From assembly GCA_020744425.1 (NCBI GenBank), contig JAGMUV010000001.1, forward strand, positions 5,518,001 through 5,582,000: DNA of 64,000 bases, written 5' to 3'. The notes beneath the pieces were generated by a model. That model ran no database searches. It saw nothing but the letters and a program-made list of their open reading frames with translations, and was not told where the DNA came from. Source of the DNA: Dactylonectria macrodidyma (Eukaryota; Ascomycota; Sordariomycetes; Hypocreales; Nectriaceae). Both the position numbers and the translations under genes were made by a program. Below are positions 34,392 to 45,833 of this stretch, piece after piece (position 1 is the stretch's first letter; every line of letters starts with the position of its first letter).

Positions 34392-37300
34392 ATGGAAAGA
34401 GGAAAGACGGGGGAGGGCGACGGGGAAAAGGGTAGGACAGATTTCAGAGGCACGGGAGCGCCGCAGGACGGGGCAGGACGGTCAGGACGGGCAGGACAGT
34501 CAGGACTGGGGGGAATGGGGCTGGATTGGGTGAGAGGGAGGGGGAGGGGAGAGAGGCTCGGGTTCGGGTCAGAAATTAGCACACGCACGGGGGTGCGAGG
34601 GGGGAGTGAGAATGACAAGCTGAGAGCGCGAGGGGAGGGGTGTGGGCGCTGCGACTCTTGGGCTCTGGCTCTTGGTCTTTGCTTTGGGCCTGGGCTCTGT
34701 GCTGCGTTCTGATGGCGGCGGCGGCGGCGAGCTGGAGCGCGCGACGATTTGAGGTGTTTCTTGTTAGCAGCAGCCGGATGCTGTCTCTGTAGGGCTACTG
34801 GAGGAGTAGGTGCCGGCTTGTTGCTGCTCGCGCTTCGCTGGTTCGGGCTTGCGTGGATGATGCAACTCTGGGGGCTGGCCTAAGCCTTCTTCAGGTGGGC
34901 TGGCTAGGCTTGATGTTTGGTGTTTTTGACAGGAGGGAACCAACTCTCGACTCGACAAGAGGATGCGAGCGGGCCGAGTTGTGTTTGGCTGGTGTCCAGG
35001 AACCCGTGGGCTGAGCTTGCGATAGGCGAGACACGAAGAGGTGGTGATGGGATTGTGTGGGAGGCAGAGAGAGCTGCCTTCTTTTTGCGTACGTAGGTGA
35101 GCTTGCTTGCGTGTGAGTAACTGACGACACAGCGCAGGGCGGGCGTGAGTGCGTGCGTGTATCGTCCTATCCCTGCCTGGCTTTGGACGGACTGGGTCGG
35201 ATGAGGTCTGTTTCTGAGTCTCTGTGTGTTATCGGCTTAACAGATTGTACTTTGAATGGGGCGGCGACGGCGTTTCAAGGCGTTTTCGAGCTGTCGGGCG
35301 GGCAATGGAGAGGAAGCAGTTGGCTGGGCTGCCGCTGTCGCTGGCTCTCGTCTCTGCTCTGCTCCTCGCACTCCTTCGGGCCTCTGCGCTGTGTGGGCTT
35401 AGGCTTGGGCGTTTGGGCTGTGGTGGCTGACGAGGGGCGCTGCAGGCTGGGCTTGGGAACTGGGACTTGTGGAAAAGAGGCGGGGCGGATCAGGAAAGGA
35501 TGGGCAAAGGACACAGGAGCTGACGGCGCTAAAGTGTGTCTGGCAGTGTAAGGCTGAGGCAAGGTTGTGCTGGAGATGGGGTCCTCTGCTAGAGAGATGG
35601 GGTCCTCTGCTAAAGAGATGGGTCTCTGCTGTGTGTAGCTTGTCAGGATCAGGCCCTTAGTCACCGCGTAAGTTCTGTAGGTACTCTGCTCAAGGCATGA
35701 GAATTAAAGATGCTCAAGGCTCAAGCGGGCTGGAGCTATCGTCGTTGTGTGATGCGACTACTAGGTCTCCGTGTGAGAGTACCTAGGTAAATAATGGAGT
35801 AACTGGGTAGGTAATTAGGTTTTAATTGAGCCCTCGCAATCGAGAACCTGTCCCTCGGAGAAAACTGAGAGTTTGATGCGGTACGGTAACGGGTTCGGTG
35901 CGGTGCGGTGAGGTGCAATTGGCCGCTGTCCGCCGCCCAGTGTTTTGGTGGGGTTCTGATTTTGGTTGACGGGGATCAAGCCTTCAAGGACTAATGTGTC
36001 GAATTGAGGTGTCTGGGCTGATGAGAGGCAGTCTTTCACCCAGGTTTGGGTTTCGTGTTTGCGAGGCCTGTCTAGGTACCTTGGAGAAGCAAGGAAGTTA
36101 GCGAGATCCTCTGGAGGACCGTCTCCGAAGGACTGCCTCTGAGCCGTCAATCACAGAGATAAATCAAGCCTCGAATGGCACCATTCTGCCTCGCTTGTCT
36201 GCTGTCGAGCCGTCTCCCATCAAGACCGTCTTCTGGTGGAGAGGATGGGAGCGGGTAAAGAGGCGGCCCTGGATGCGGGCGTGGGAGTGTTGTGGGGGGC
36301 GTGTGCATTCACAGAAACGTTGACCTTACCTACTTGGCTACCCTCTTTGTGCGCTTTTCGGGATCGGGGACCTGGGATAAGGGTTGGACGAATGCTGCAG
36401 ATAGGACCAGACTGGAACAACCTGGGGAAATTCAGAATTGAAGCTACTTTGACAAGGGGTGGAGTTTTTTGTTAAAATGTTATATCTTGCGGTGGATGGG
36501 GATTTGAAGTGATGACGATGACGGGCGGTGGACGGAGGAGCAAGGACCGCAGGACATTTGCCGATGACGAAGCACCAGACTCTGCCGCCCAAGGATGGGT
36601 AGCCACAGCGTCAAATGAAGGTCCTCTAGACAGGGCTCTTTGTTGACGTGGGCCGGCTCAAACGTTGATGGGTTTGACAGCACGAGACTATAGGGGAGAT
36701 CTGGAGGGATGCGGGCGATGCTTGACTTGGTTCACTGACGATGGGATCTAGAGAGAAAAATCTTCCTGTTTCCGAGCCATTCTACTATGTACGATAGAGT
36801 ACGTATGCACTACGATATACCTCCCCAGCCACGAATCTCCCACAACACGGCGACGACGCTGGCCCGTTGCTTTTGGTGAGAGTGGGGGGTCAGCCCTCGA
36901 ACTTTGAAGAAAGAGAGCAGTAGAGGCGTGTTGTGTGAGGCTGAGACACCGCACATGTCCGACCCGGCGGGAATAGGACCAACAAGCTCGGGTGACAAAT
37001 GCAGCATGCTGGACGAGCTAGTGAAAGGTAGGTTGCGAGAGCGAGATCCAGGACTCTGTCTAGGACTTTGTCACTTTGCCCTCCCCTTTGGGTCCAGGGC
37101 CCTGTGGTTTTGTGGAGACCAGTATGGGGGAGTCTGTGACTTCTGTGGCTGGGATTGGGTCTCCCAGATGCTGAACGGATATGTTGACGGACTGACTGCT
37201 CTGATCATTTGTTTCGCATCCATCCGTCTCGCAAAGCATGCCTTGGCCATGAGCGTCCTAGTTGTGCCTCCAAAGTCAATACCGCGCCCACGAGAATTCT

Positions 37301-38648
37301 CTCTTTCTTCTTCTTTGTTCGTATTTCTACACGGCGCATCATCCCCCCGACCCGCGTTTGGTGTCCGCCGCAGCCTTGGCCAGTTCCAGCTGAGCGTACT
37401 GGACAAGTCGAGACCCGGCTAGGCTGTCCCTCATGGTCATCAGGCTCGCGCGCTTTCATGCTTCTCTCATGCACCGCGCAGATCTCGCCCATTGAGGCGT
37501 CGTAACTATTGCGAATTATCGAGCCCTCTGCCCAGCGATGCGGATGCCACGAGGCACGACTGAGACCCTCCTGCATCTTCCCTTCCCATCCCGTCCCAAC
37601 CCATCCACCCAAACCGGCCACCCCTCCACACCATCCACACCGTCTTGTACTCCGTGCAACTCCGCGTATTGAATGGTCCCCGAAACCCACAATCCTACAA
37701 TCTCATTCCTCCATCATCTTCACGCCCCATCATTTCGCTCCCATAAACAAGAACCCATCCCCTTTTCCCCCATTCACCGGCCCCTCTGACCACTAAGCAA
37801 TTACTCAAATTCTCCGCCCAACTCGTAAGGACCGCCCAAGATGAGGCTGAGCAAGAAGCAGTGCCTCATCAATCGTTTCTGGCCTGGTCGTATTGCAGGG
37901 GGCTAACCGGTGGCAGGGGGTGTTAATTCTTGGTTGCTCAGCCGCACCCTAAGCGGGAACCAAGCAGAAGCTTGTCTGTGACTCTCTGCAACCTCGCCCA
38001 CCACCAACTCACTTCTCACTCCCCTCTTCCTCACACAGCAGCTTTACGACGGTATTCGTAAGGGCTGGGGCTATTTCTCGTGGCGGCTGCATCACGTGGG
38101 CCCCGATATGTTTGTTCCGGCTCCCCTGATCTGCAATAACCTTCGCCCGGGAAAGCAATCCTTCAAGGGAGACAAGGCACAGACTTCATTAGTACGTAAG
38201 GCCAACCATTCTGGTGGAGAGCAGAGGTGCTCTAAATAAAGCACCTATGGGCAGGCATGTGTGGGGCATCAACACCACAACCCCTCCTCATCTGGCACCA
38301 ATGCGGGGTCTTGTTCTATCTTTGCACACCATTGATTGAACGCCAACCTGTCGGTAGTTATCAATGCCAGAAAACGCACCGTTCGGGCGTAAAGAACTGG
38401 CTGACCGAGCCTGTCACTTGGTTTGAACAATCCAAATGTCCATGGGTGGAATCCAATTGGCTCTTGGCTGGCCTCAATCCCCGGTCGTGCACGAGGCACG
38501 GAGCTTCGCTCAACTGCGTTCTGTTTCATCTGGACTATTGCCAATTCATCACTCGCTATGCTACCTTGATCCCCCTTTTTTTTTTGACATATCATACACA
38601 AATTACCATCTTCATTATCCCCTCTTGCCCAAAGTCTTTGTTCACTTC
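34392..38648. other. long gene-free block (4.3 kb) upstream of the Hsp70-like gene
   Basis: The left part should carry the Hsp70-like promoter. G/A-rich imperfect GGACAGG-type repeats lie at about 34460-34510. A 21-bp tandem repeat lies at 35573-35630, and CCTAGGTA motifs at about 35780 and 36070. The longest open frame (36904-37422, plus) shows no family signature. GT-AG pairs with CTAAC-like sites occur at about 37840-38040, so an unannotated non-coding transcript is possible but unproven. Confidence 0.45.
35573..35630. repeat. 21-bp tandem repeat, about 2.7 copies
   Basis: The unit GAGATGGGGTCCTCTGCTARA is repeated head to tail, the third copy diverged and truncated. Non-coding. Confidence 0.75.
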
Positions 38649-40548
38649 TTATTTCTCCTCCGCGTCCTCCTCTTCGTCATGAACCCATCCCCTGCTCATG
38701 TCCACTGCTCGTTCCCACCTCTTGCGCATCCGCTTGCGCTGACCAAGCTCAAGCTGTGGCTTGAATACTTTGCGGCCCTTACTATTGACTTCCTTGAGTT
38801 CTTCAAGCTCGTTCCAAACACCAGTGGCAAGTCCGGCCGCAATGGCCGCGCCGAGAGCTGTTGTCTCACGCATCGCTGGCCGATCGACTGGGATACCGCT
38901 GAGATCAGCTTGGGTCTGCATGCATAGGTCTGAGTTCGACATTCCTCCATCAACAGCCAGTTTCTCGAGAGCATGCCCAGAATCGGCGGCCATGGCGTCT
39001 AGGATTGCTGCTGTCTGATGGCAAGTCGCTTCCAGTGTCGCTCGAACAATGTGACCCTTCTCGGTATGCTGGGTGATACCAACTGAAGGAAATTATGTTA
39101 GCTACAAGTAATAACCAACGACTCAGGTACCAAAATTGAACAACTTACACAGTGTGCCCTTGGCATCGTCAATCCAGTATGGAGCGAAGAGACCGCTAAA
39201 CGCAGTGACGAAGACAACACCGCCATTGTCGGGGACTGTTTTGGCAACAGCGTCTACCTCGGCAGACTCCTTGATGATTGATAGGTTGTTCTGGAGAAAC
39301 TTCACACCGGATCCAGCTACGGCAATGCTCCCTTCGAGAGCATAAACTGGTTTTCGACCATTACCAAAATCATATGCAACCGTGGCGAGCAGGCCCGTCT
39401 TCGAGATGACAGGTTTATGCCCCACATTGTACAGGAGAAAACATCCCGTACCATACGTATTCTTGGCCTGGCCCGGACTGAAACCACACTGGCCCACAAG
39501 GGCTGAGGACTGGTCGCCCAGGCAGCCCGCAATGGGCGTGCCTTTGAGGGATCCACGAGCCAATGAGCCAAAGGCGGTGGGATGCGAAGACGGAACAATC
39601 TTGGGAAGACCAAGCTTGCTACGATCAATTCCAAAAAAGGAGAGGAGGGTGTCATCATAGTCCAGGGTTTTGAGGCTCATGAACATGGTCCGGCTAGCAT
39701 TGGTTGAGTCAGTGACGTAGATAGGTCCACCTTTCCGATCATGGCCCCCGTTGAGATGGTAGATGAGCCATGAGTCGACCGTACCAAATGCTAAGCGGCC
39801 TTCGTCATAGGCCTTGCGCACAGAGTCAACGTTCTGGAGGACCCATAGTAGCTTGACGCTGGAAGGGTAGGTAGAGAGAGGGAGCCCGCAAAGGTCTTGG
39901 AGCTTCTCGGCACCTGGGCGAGCCTTTAGCTCACGAACGAGCGATGAGGTTCGGGTATCGGGCCAAACGACAGCATTGTACAAAGGTTCGCCGGTGGTCT
40001 GGTCCCACAGCACGGTCGTCTCTCGCTGATTGGTGATACCAATTGATCGAATCTCGGACAGGGAGTGGCCCTGGGCCACGAACTTCTCGGTCGCTTTGTC
40101 AATGCAGGCCTCGGCGGACTCGAGCAGCTCGAGAGGATCATGCTCATGCCAGCTGGAAATCGTATTAGAACAATACAGGGGTACAACAGGGGAGTGAAGC
40201 ATACCCGGAGTGGGGGTACTTGTTCTCAAACTCAATCTGATGGCTGGCAACAGGCTCGCCATGGCCGTTGAAGATGAGGAATCTGGTAGATGTTGTACCC
40301 TGGTCAATGCTGCCGACGAACCAGTGTTTCTGTTTCTCCTCCTCCGTCTCGACAATGCCGTTCGGGAGCTGCTCTTCAACCTGCTCTTCAACCTGCTCTT
40401 CAGACTGCTTTTCTAGCTGCTCTTCTAGCAGGATTTCGGCGGTGCGAGGCCGCTTAGCCTCTCGAACCTGGTTCAATTCGCTAGACCCCCCGAGGTCTCG
40501 CTTGTAAGGCACAACACGAGGAGTCGCAGTGGTGGTTGTGAATTCCAT
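38649..40548 (-). CDS. GUT1: glycerol kinase
   Basis: ATP-dependent phosphorylation of glycerol to glycerol 3-phosphate. Three exons on the minus strand (40205-40548, 39149-40152, 38649-39082) give 593 residues. Family signatures: ATP-binding start FVGSIDQGTTSTRFLIFNGH, ENKYPHSGWHEHDP across the first splice, SIGITNQRETTVLWDQTTGE, FGTVDSWLIYHLNGG, CLGDQSSALVGQCGFSPGQA, NTYGTGCFLLYNVG, and GTLCFGITQ-type FGGY C-terminal region joined across the second splice as TLFGITQHTEKGHIVRATLE, then LAVDGGMSNSDLCMQTQAD. The first 75 residues form an extension absent from bacterial GlpK, with an acidic Glu/Gln repeat (EEQVEEQVEEQL) and a Lys/Arg patch. The start is the first true ATG; the frame runs slightly further upstream only through GTG. 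Confidence 0.95.
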
Positions 40549-42060
40549 CCTTGCACACGGCACGGTCGCGAATGACCGTCTACGTTTTACAGTATCGTGG
40601 CAAGGGAGCCGTCCCTAGCAGGAAGGTAGAGATGGGAATGTTGCGGCGAAATAGCTTCGCCCTGAGCGGGAGGGTTGGAATAGGGAGGATGATATCGATG
40701 GCTGTGGCAATTTTGGGCGCTGGAAGTGTAGGAAACGGATAGGTCTAGTTGTAGGGAACAGAGAAGTAGCCGAGCGCGAGTGGCAGATAAAAGGGGGAGT
40801 AAAAGGAGGGAGTGAATGTTGAGAAGAGGGAGAACGGCATAAATGAGTTGGGAGGCGGCTGGAAGAGAGCGAGTGGGGGAGGGTCGGGCGAGTCATTGCG
40901 AACCGCAGTTCCGGGAGAGTGCGGTGCGGCATACCCGCAGGCAATCGCATTGGCATTGGCTTTGGCAAGGGCAAAGCCAATGGCAGGAGCGTTGCAGCTG
41001 ACATGTGCTTGCGACGTCGGGCGCCGGAAAGGGCAAGAGGCGAGGGGAAGTACCACAGGGGGGGGAGATTGCCGTCCACGGGTTGCCACTACCGGAGATC
41101 GATCGCCACCTAGTAGGTACTCACAAGAGCAGGTTTGGATTTTGGTCGAGTTGATTTTGCCATGGGTACGAATAGGTGGATCTCAAACCCCAACTTGCAG
41201 GTCACACGGGGAGCTTGGGGCGGTCCAGGTGCGGCGGGGCCCACCTTTGCGGAGCCCCGGCCAGCCCCAGACGACACAAGATCTGGTGGTGATTCACCAA
41301 TTTTGCCAGTGATTCAACTAGCGGGGCTATCCATTGGGAGCCTGGTTGGTGGACAATCTGTGGGGCTCTATTCATAGAGGCAATGGGGAATGGCAGCAAT
41401 GCCCACCCCCAAATCGACCCCCAAATGCTGAGAAATGCTGAGCTATATAAGATTGGGGGACGGCAAATTGATGGGGATGTGAGGGGATGCGAGGCAGTGT
41501 CTACGCACTCGTAAAGCCGACATTGCGTCCGCCGGGTTCCCTTGGCTCGGCATACAATACCTAGCAGCATGGGATCTCATCTCATCTTATCTCGTTTTGG
41601 CTGCTTGAACATGGTCATTGCGCTGGGCGGGAGAGAGTGAGAGTGCACGGATCCACTGAATCAGGTTGCCTACAGAGAACTTACAAAATATCCAGGCTCT
41701 CACAAACCGGTATCAAGAGCTCGAGAATATCAGACTCCAAGCTAGTGTCCACCCTTCTTCATTGCTAGCAACCTATTTTAGAATAAGATGGAATCTCTAC
41801 TACCACTTAGTGCCTAAGGCTAAGGTTTCTGACCAGAGTCTTAAGGCACCTTTCTCGATGTCTCTATTCAGGCGAGCGGCCGGCCCGGCAACTGTCCTGA
41901 GGCCGGCCTCGATGTAGCAAGTGCCTACCCACCTAGGGGGGAAAGATATGCAGGAAGGCGCAACCCCAATCTTTCCTGCTCACAGGATCTCTATCTTCTG
42001 CCCTGACACTATCGATATTTCAACTTCCACCAGACGACAGACTTCATTCAATCAACTACA
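40549..42060. other. divergent intergenic region, GUT1 / unknown gene
   Basis: Contains the GUT1 promoter on the left. A plus-strand frame at 41666-41917 (no ATG at its start) encodes a Gln/Leu-rich stretch NLQNIQALTNRYQELENIRL followed by LLATYFRIRWNLYYHLVPKA; it could be a gene fragment or leader sequence but matches nothing I recognise. A TATA-like TATATAAG occurs at about 41443. Confidence 0.45.
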
Positions 42061-43610
42061 ATGACAAAGTCCTATGAGTCTTCCAAAGGAATGATCCCCG
42101 TCCATTACCCTCGAAGAACAGACGGTGACTCTGCTTGTCACAACCACCCCCACGGCGTCGTGCACCAGAGGCAATGCCGACTCCCCCATCGAAAATCTGG
42201 CCAATCGGAAATGCGAGGTCCTTTGGCATTAGGTTAGTGCATGTCTTGACTTGATGGGATGGTTTCAGGGTGTTGCGCATCTAGCATGGCTGATGTATTT
42301 GAATCAGCACTTCCAACCCTCCTGACCTCGATTGCCCGACAACAACCCTTGAGCCAGGCTCAGAACCTCATTCTCCAAACTCGAGGGAAACCAAGCGGTA
42401 TGCCCTCGATAGCATTGACGATGAATTTTACGACTCAAGTCGAAAACGACTACGTGCCGAAAGCCAAGCACCACTAACCTTCCCACCAACCCCTCTGCTT
42501 TATCTCCAAACCCCCACGCCCTCGTCTTGTCTCCCTTGGACTCCCGATTTGTTGGCCGAGGGTTCCGGTTTTGAGAAGCACGACTCTATGCCACACATTT
42601 GTAGGGCATTTGAACCGACAGTATCCGTTCTCAGCGCCGGGAAGCGCACAAAGAACAAATCGCAGGCTTCTGAAATTCCTGACCCATTCGACGACCAAGA
42701 ACTGGAGCAACTCATGGTGCAAATGAGCGACGGAATATTAACAAGTGCACCTCAGGTTCTAGCCAATCCAGATGACACTGAGGATACGTTCTCATTAGCA
42801 GACCTTGACGAGGAGACCATAGCTGAGCTTCTGAGCGAATCATCCCTCCAAGTGAACCAGAGACCGCCTTCAAGCGTAGTACGAGCGTATGATCGCGATT
42901 CAAGGTCTGCGAATGAATTCGACCCAGGCCTACAACACTCTTCTCCATACACCGAGACTTTGGCTGTCGCGGTTCCTTTCAAGGATGATTCCCCACTGGA
43001 GCAAGAAGTTGACTGGGCTCATGTGCATGAGCGAGCACATAGTCTCATGAATGGCAATTCACCAAGTGGTTCCGAAGGGACGAAGACGCTACATTCGGTT
43101 GGCTGCTTACCGACACGAAATGCATCTCTTTGTCACATCCCGCAATCTTCGGCCACCGTGGGGGCCACGCCGCCGGCATCTAAAAAGATGTTTCTCAAGC
43201 CGTATAAGACATTCTTCTGTATTCAGGAAATGTTGTCTTCCAAGGTGGAGATTTTCAAGAATCAGCCAGACATCATCTTCGAGTTATTTGCGCGTGTAGT
43301 CTATTCGAGCCGTGAGAATATCTACCGAAAGCAGTACTTTCAGTTTCGAAGCCTGTTGGAAGAGTCACCTCCGTATCTCAATGGAGTGCTCAATGGCTTT
43401 GAAGTAGGAGGGCCTCTGGATTGCGCGAGCCAAGAGTTTTTGTGGCCGAACGTTGCAGGAAGAAAGTGTTATTGCCGGTGCAAGCTTAGGCAAGACACAC
43501 GGTCAGATCTGGGATGGTCAATTCTGGTGCTTTCGATTCAATCAATGACGTGGAAGCAGATTGAAGGTGTCATGGATAAGTTTGGGAGGAATGACTTGGA
43601 CAAAGTCTAG
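42061..43610 (+). CDS. conserved fungal protein of unknown function
   Basis: Not recognised by name. The 3' exon from 42308 to 43610 is well supported: an in-frame stop at 42300 forces a splice acceptor (TGAATCAG) at 42307. The proposed 5' part is 42061-42124, 42169-42232 and then 42308-43610, giving 476 residues in consistent phase; the first intron would be only 44 nt and lacks a clear branch site, so translation might instead start at the ATG at 42174. The N-terminal two thirds are disordered and acidic (DSIDDEFYDSSRKRLRAESQ, EDTFSLADLDEETIAELLSE). Residues about 335-476 look folded: FLKPYKTFFCIQEMLSSKVE, IFELFARVVYSSRENIYRKQ, GRKCYCRCKLRQDTRSDLGW. The Cys pair in KCYCRCK could bind metal or be structural. 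Function unknown. Confidence 0.6.
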
Positions 43611-43682
43611 AATCCCGTGGCCCTTGAAAAGCGATGAAAGTGCCTATTATGGAGTGTGCTAAGTCTGTTTGTTGTCCGTTGC

Positions 43683-44602
43683 TCACAAATGAGACTCACG
43701 AACCGGACGCTGTGTGTACTCTCCGCCACTTCTGTCAATACTAATGGCATTTGATACCGTTTCTGACCCCACTCCGTTGATCAAGTGGAGATAGGAGCCC
43801 ATCTTTTCGATCATGAGCGGACGCAGCTCACGCTGTTCCGTTGCCGTGAGCGGGATCGTGCTGCCTTGTCGGCGGGTCCAGCTCTCATCGGTTTCACGGA
43901 GGGCGGCCTCCTCATCCTTGCCGGTAGGGTCGACGAACTGATACGAGCGGTACTCGCAATTTAACCAGCCAGTTGCTATATATTTGGTAAGCAATGACTA
44001 TCATCGTGTAGTTTCCGACCGTCCCTGGGTCGTTTCCGGGAGGCGGGGATGGGGGATGGGCATATACCTTGATCAGCATCAACACCCTGCCAGTCGTCGG
44101 TCATAAAGTGCAGAAACCCGCCATGCGTGACGAGGAGAATGTGGTCATCCCCGTTACCAGCAGCCTCTCTTAGTGTGAGACGGCCCTTCTTGCCACGAGC
44201 CAGCAGCTTTTCCAGTGTAGGCTCATACGGGCTGTTGACGCCCTTCTCACACCAAGTCTCCTCGACATGGGAGTAGTCAGCTTTACCAGCGAACTCAGCG
44301 GAGACCTTAGGCACAGGTGAGCCGACATCGCAGGGCTGGTGCGAAATCTCTTGGAACTCGGGCAGCGCGATAATAGGGGGCAAGTCGTCACGGCCGAATG
44401 CGTTGATACAGGTGTATACGGTGCGACGCATGGGAGACGCCAGCAGCTTGGTGAGCTTAGCGTGGTGTGGGAAAGCAGCGCGCAGGTTGGCACACTGTTG
44501 CTCGCCGAGGGGCGTCAAGCTCGGGTCGTGGATCTGCTCCGCGGCATGGGAGAGGTTATGGAAGCCCTGGGCGTGACGGACGAGATGGATTGTGGGAGTC
44601 AT
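43683..44602 (-). CDS. histidine-phosphatase superfamily protein (phosphoglycerate mutase-like)
   Basis: Two exons on the minus strand (44068-44602 and 43683-43975) give 275 residues. The catalytic phospho-histidine motif LVRHAQGFHN lies at residues 7-16 (His10), SPMRRTVYTC supplies the family Arg, LPEFQEISHQPCDVG the acid region, and HILLVTHGGFLHF the second active-site His. This is the fungal branch of small-molecule phosphatases close to yeast YOR283W/Pmu1, not the glycolytic enzyme; the substrate is unknown. The frame is open for another 119 codons upstream, but MTPTIHLVRHAQ is the natural start because the catalytic motif normally begins within ten residues. The stop codon lies only 72 bases from the end of the convergent upstream gene. 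Confidence 0.86.
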
Positions 44603-45833
44603 GATGAAGGGACTGTGTTGGTACTTCGTGTTGTTTGCCTCTTTCAATGGAGAGAGTGGACAATATGAAGTATATGAGTAGGATATGAGGATGAGAGGAT
44701 GAGAGGATGAGAAATTGAGGGACGCTGGAGGCCAAGGACAGAGTGAGGGATATAGATGAGGTACCAACAGCAACCCGATAAGCCAAGTCGTTAGCAGGAT
44801 GACAGGATTGCGCAGAGGTAGCACGAAGATAGGAAAAGAGGATGAAGAAAAGGAAAAAAGACGCCTTATCATTTGTCGTCCAAGGAAACCCCACGAAACG
44901 CTCAACCCTTCTGGCCTCGTGCCCACGCGCCCGCATCCATGATCCATCTGTTCACACACGCCCCGCTCCTCTGCCCAACCGCTGACGAAGACGCAACTCT
45001 CGCTACCAAGAACGCGGTTAATCCAGCGAGCGAAGCAGAAGAAGGAAAAAAAACATGAGAGGCCCCGTTTTCGGCAGGGCCAACTACGAGACCCCCGGGC
45101 CCGGGGCGGGAGCTACCCTGCAGTGTGTGCGGGGCCCATGACGGGCGTGGGCGGCGCCGCGCCGCCGATTGGTCCGGGCTGCGGAGTCGCGGGAGGCGGT
45201 CCCGATGATGGCAGCAGCCAGTGTCGAGGCATTCCGCGCCTGCCGTTGACGCCGTGACGGACGGTGTGGTGGGAGATGCCCACATGGCGCGGCAATAATG
45301 AGAACTTTTTTCTTTCTTTCTTGCTACCCGGTCAAGCGGATTCATCATTGACTCCATGTGCACTGTCATATATCGTCATCGTTCTGGTTGGAGGGGTCTT
45401 GGTGGTGGGTGTGAGAAAACCCCACTGCGGTCGCTTCGGCTTACTCGTTGCGGGAACCATAGGGACAGGGAATAAAGGTACACCGGCTGCCGGCAGTTCA
45501 GTTTATGAGATCGATGGAATCTATGTGCCTTGTGGCCTTTGACTGACACCTTGCAAGCGCTTAGGATCGGGGCACGGAGCACAAGACACAGGACATGCAA
45601 GCCGGCTTCAACAAACGGTTCCTATGGCGCGAGCCAGCAACTGGAAGCTATCATAAATCGGGGGATATGTAGCTATCACATGGGTTGTACAGGCCTATCG
45701 GATGCCCCTGCAGTACATACTTGTCACCGAATCAAAACGGATACCCACCCAACGCCAATGGTTTACTAAATCCAGTCTCCGTCACCACTATGGTCAACCC
45801 CTTCTGATGTCCTTGCTTTACCCCGCTTACCCA
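44603..45833. other. intergenic region with repeat and GC-rich patch
   Basis: Leader/promoter of the phosphatase-like gene, then the 3' end of VPS27. Three copies of AGGATGAG sit at 44688-44711, 86 bases upstream of the ATG. A very GC-rich patch at about 45085-45180 includes CCCCCGGGCCCGGGG and a CCAAT box (as ATTGG) at about 45168. No gene seen. Confidence 0.5.
44688..44711. repeat. AGGATGAG 8-bp tandem repeat, three copies
   Basis: Perfect tandem repeat in the presumed leader of the phosphoglycerate mutase-like gene. Confidence 0.8.

Noticed and set aside
36904..37422. 172-codon plus-strand frame in the 34.4-38.6 kb block
   Set aside because: Cys/Trp-rich random-looking translation, no family motif, no splice or promoter context, and a comparable frame exists on the opposite strand.
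45085..45180. GC-rich palindromic patch as a terminator hairpin or RNA gene
   Set aside because: High GC alone explains the dyads; eukaryotic transcripts do not use such terminators and no RNA family features were seen.
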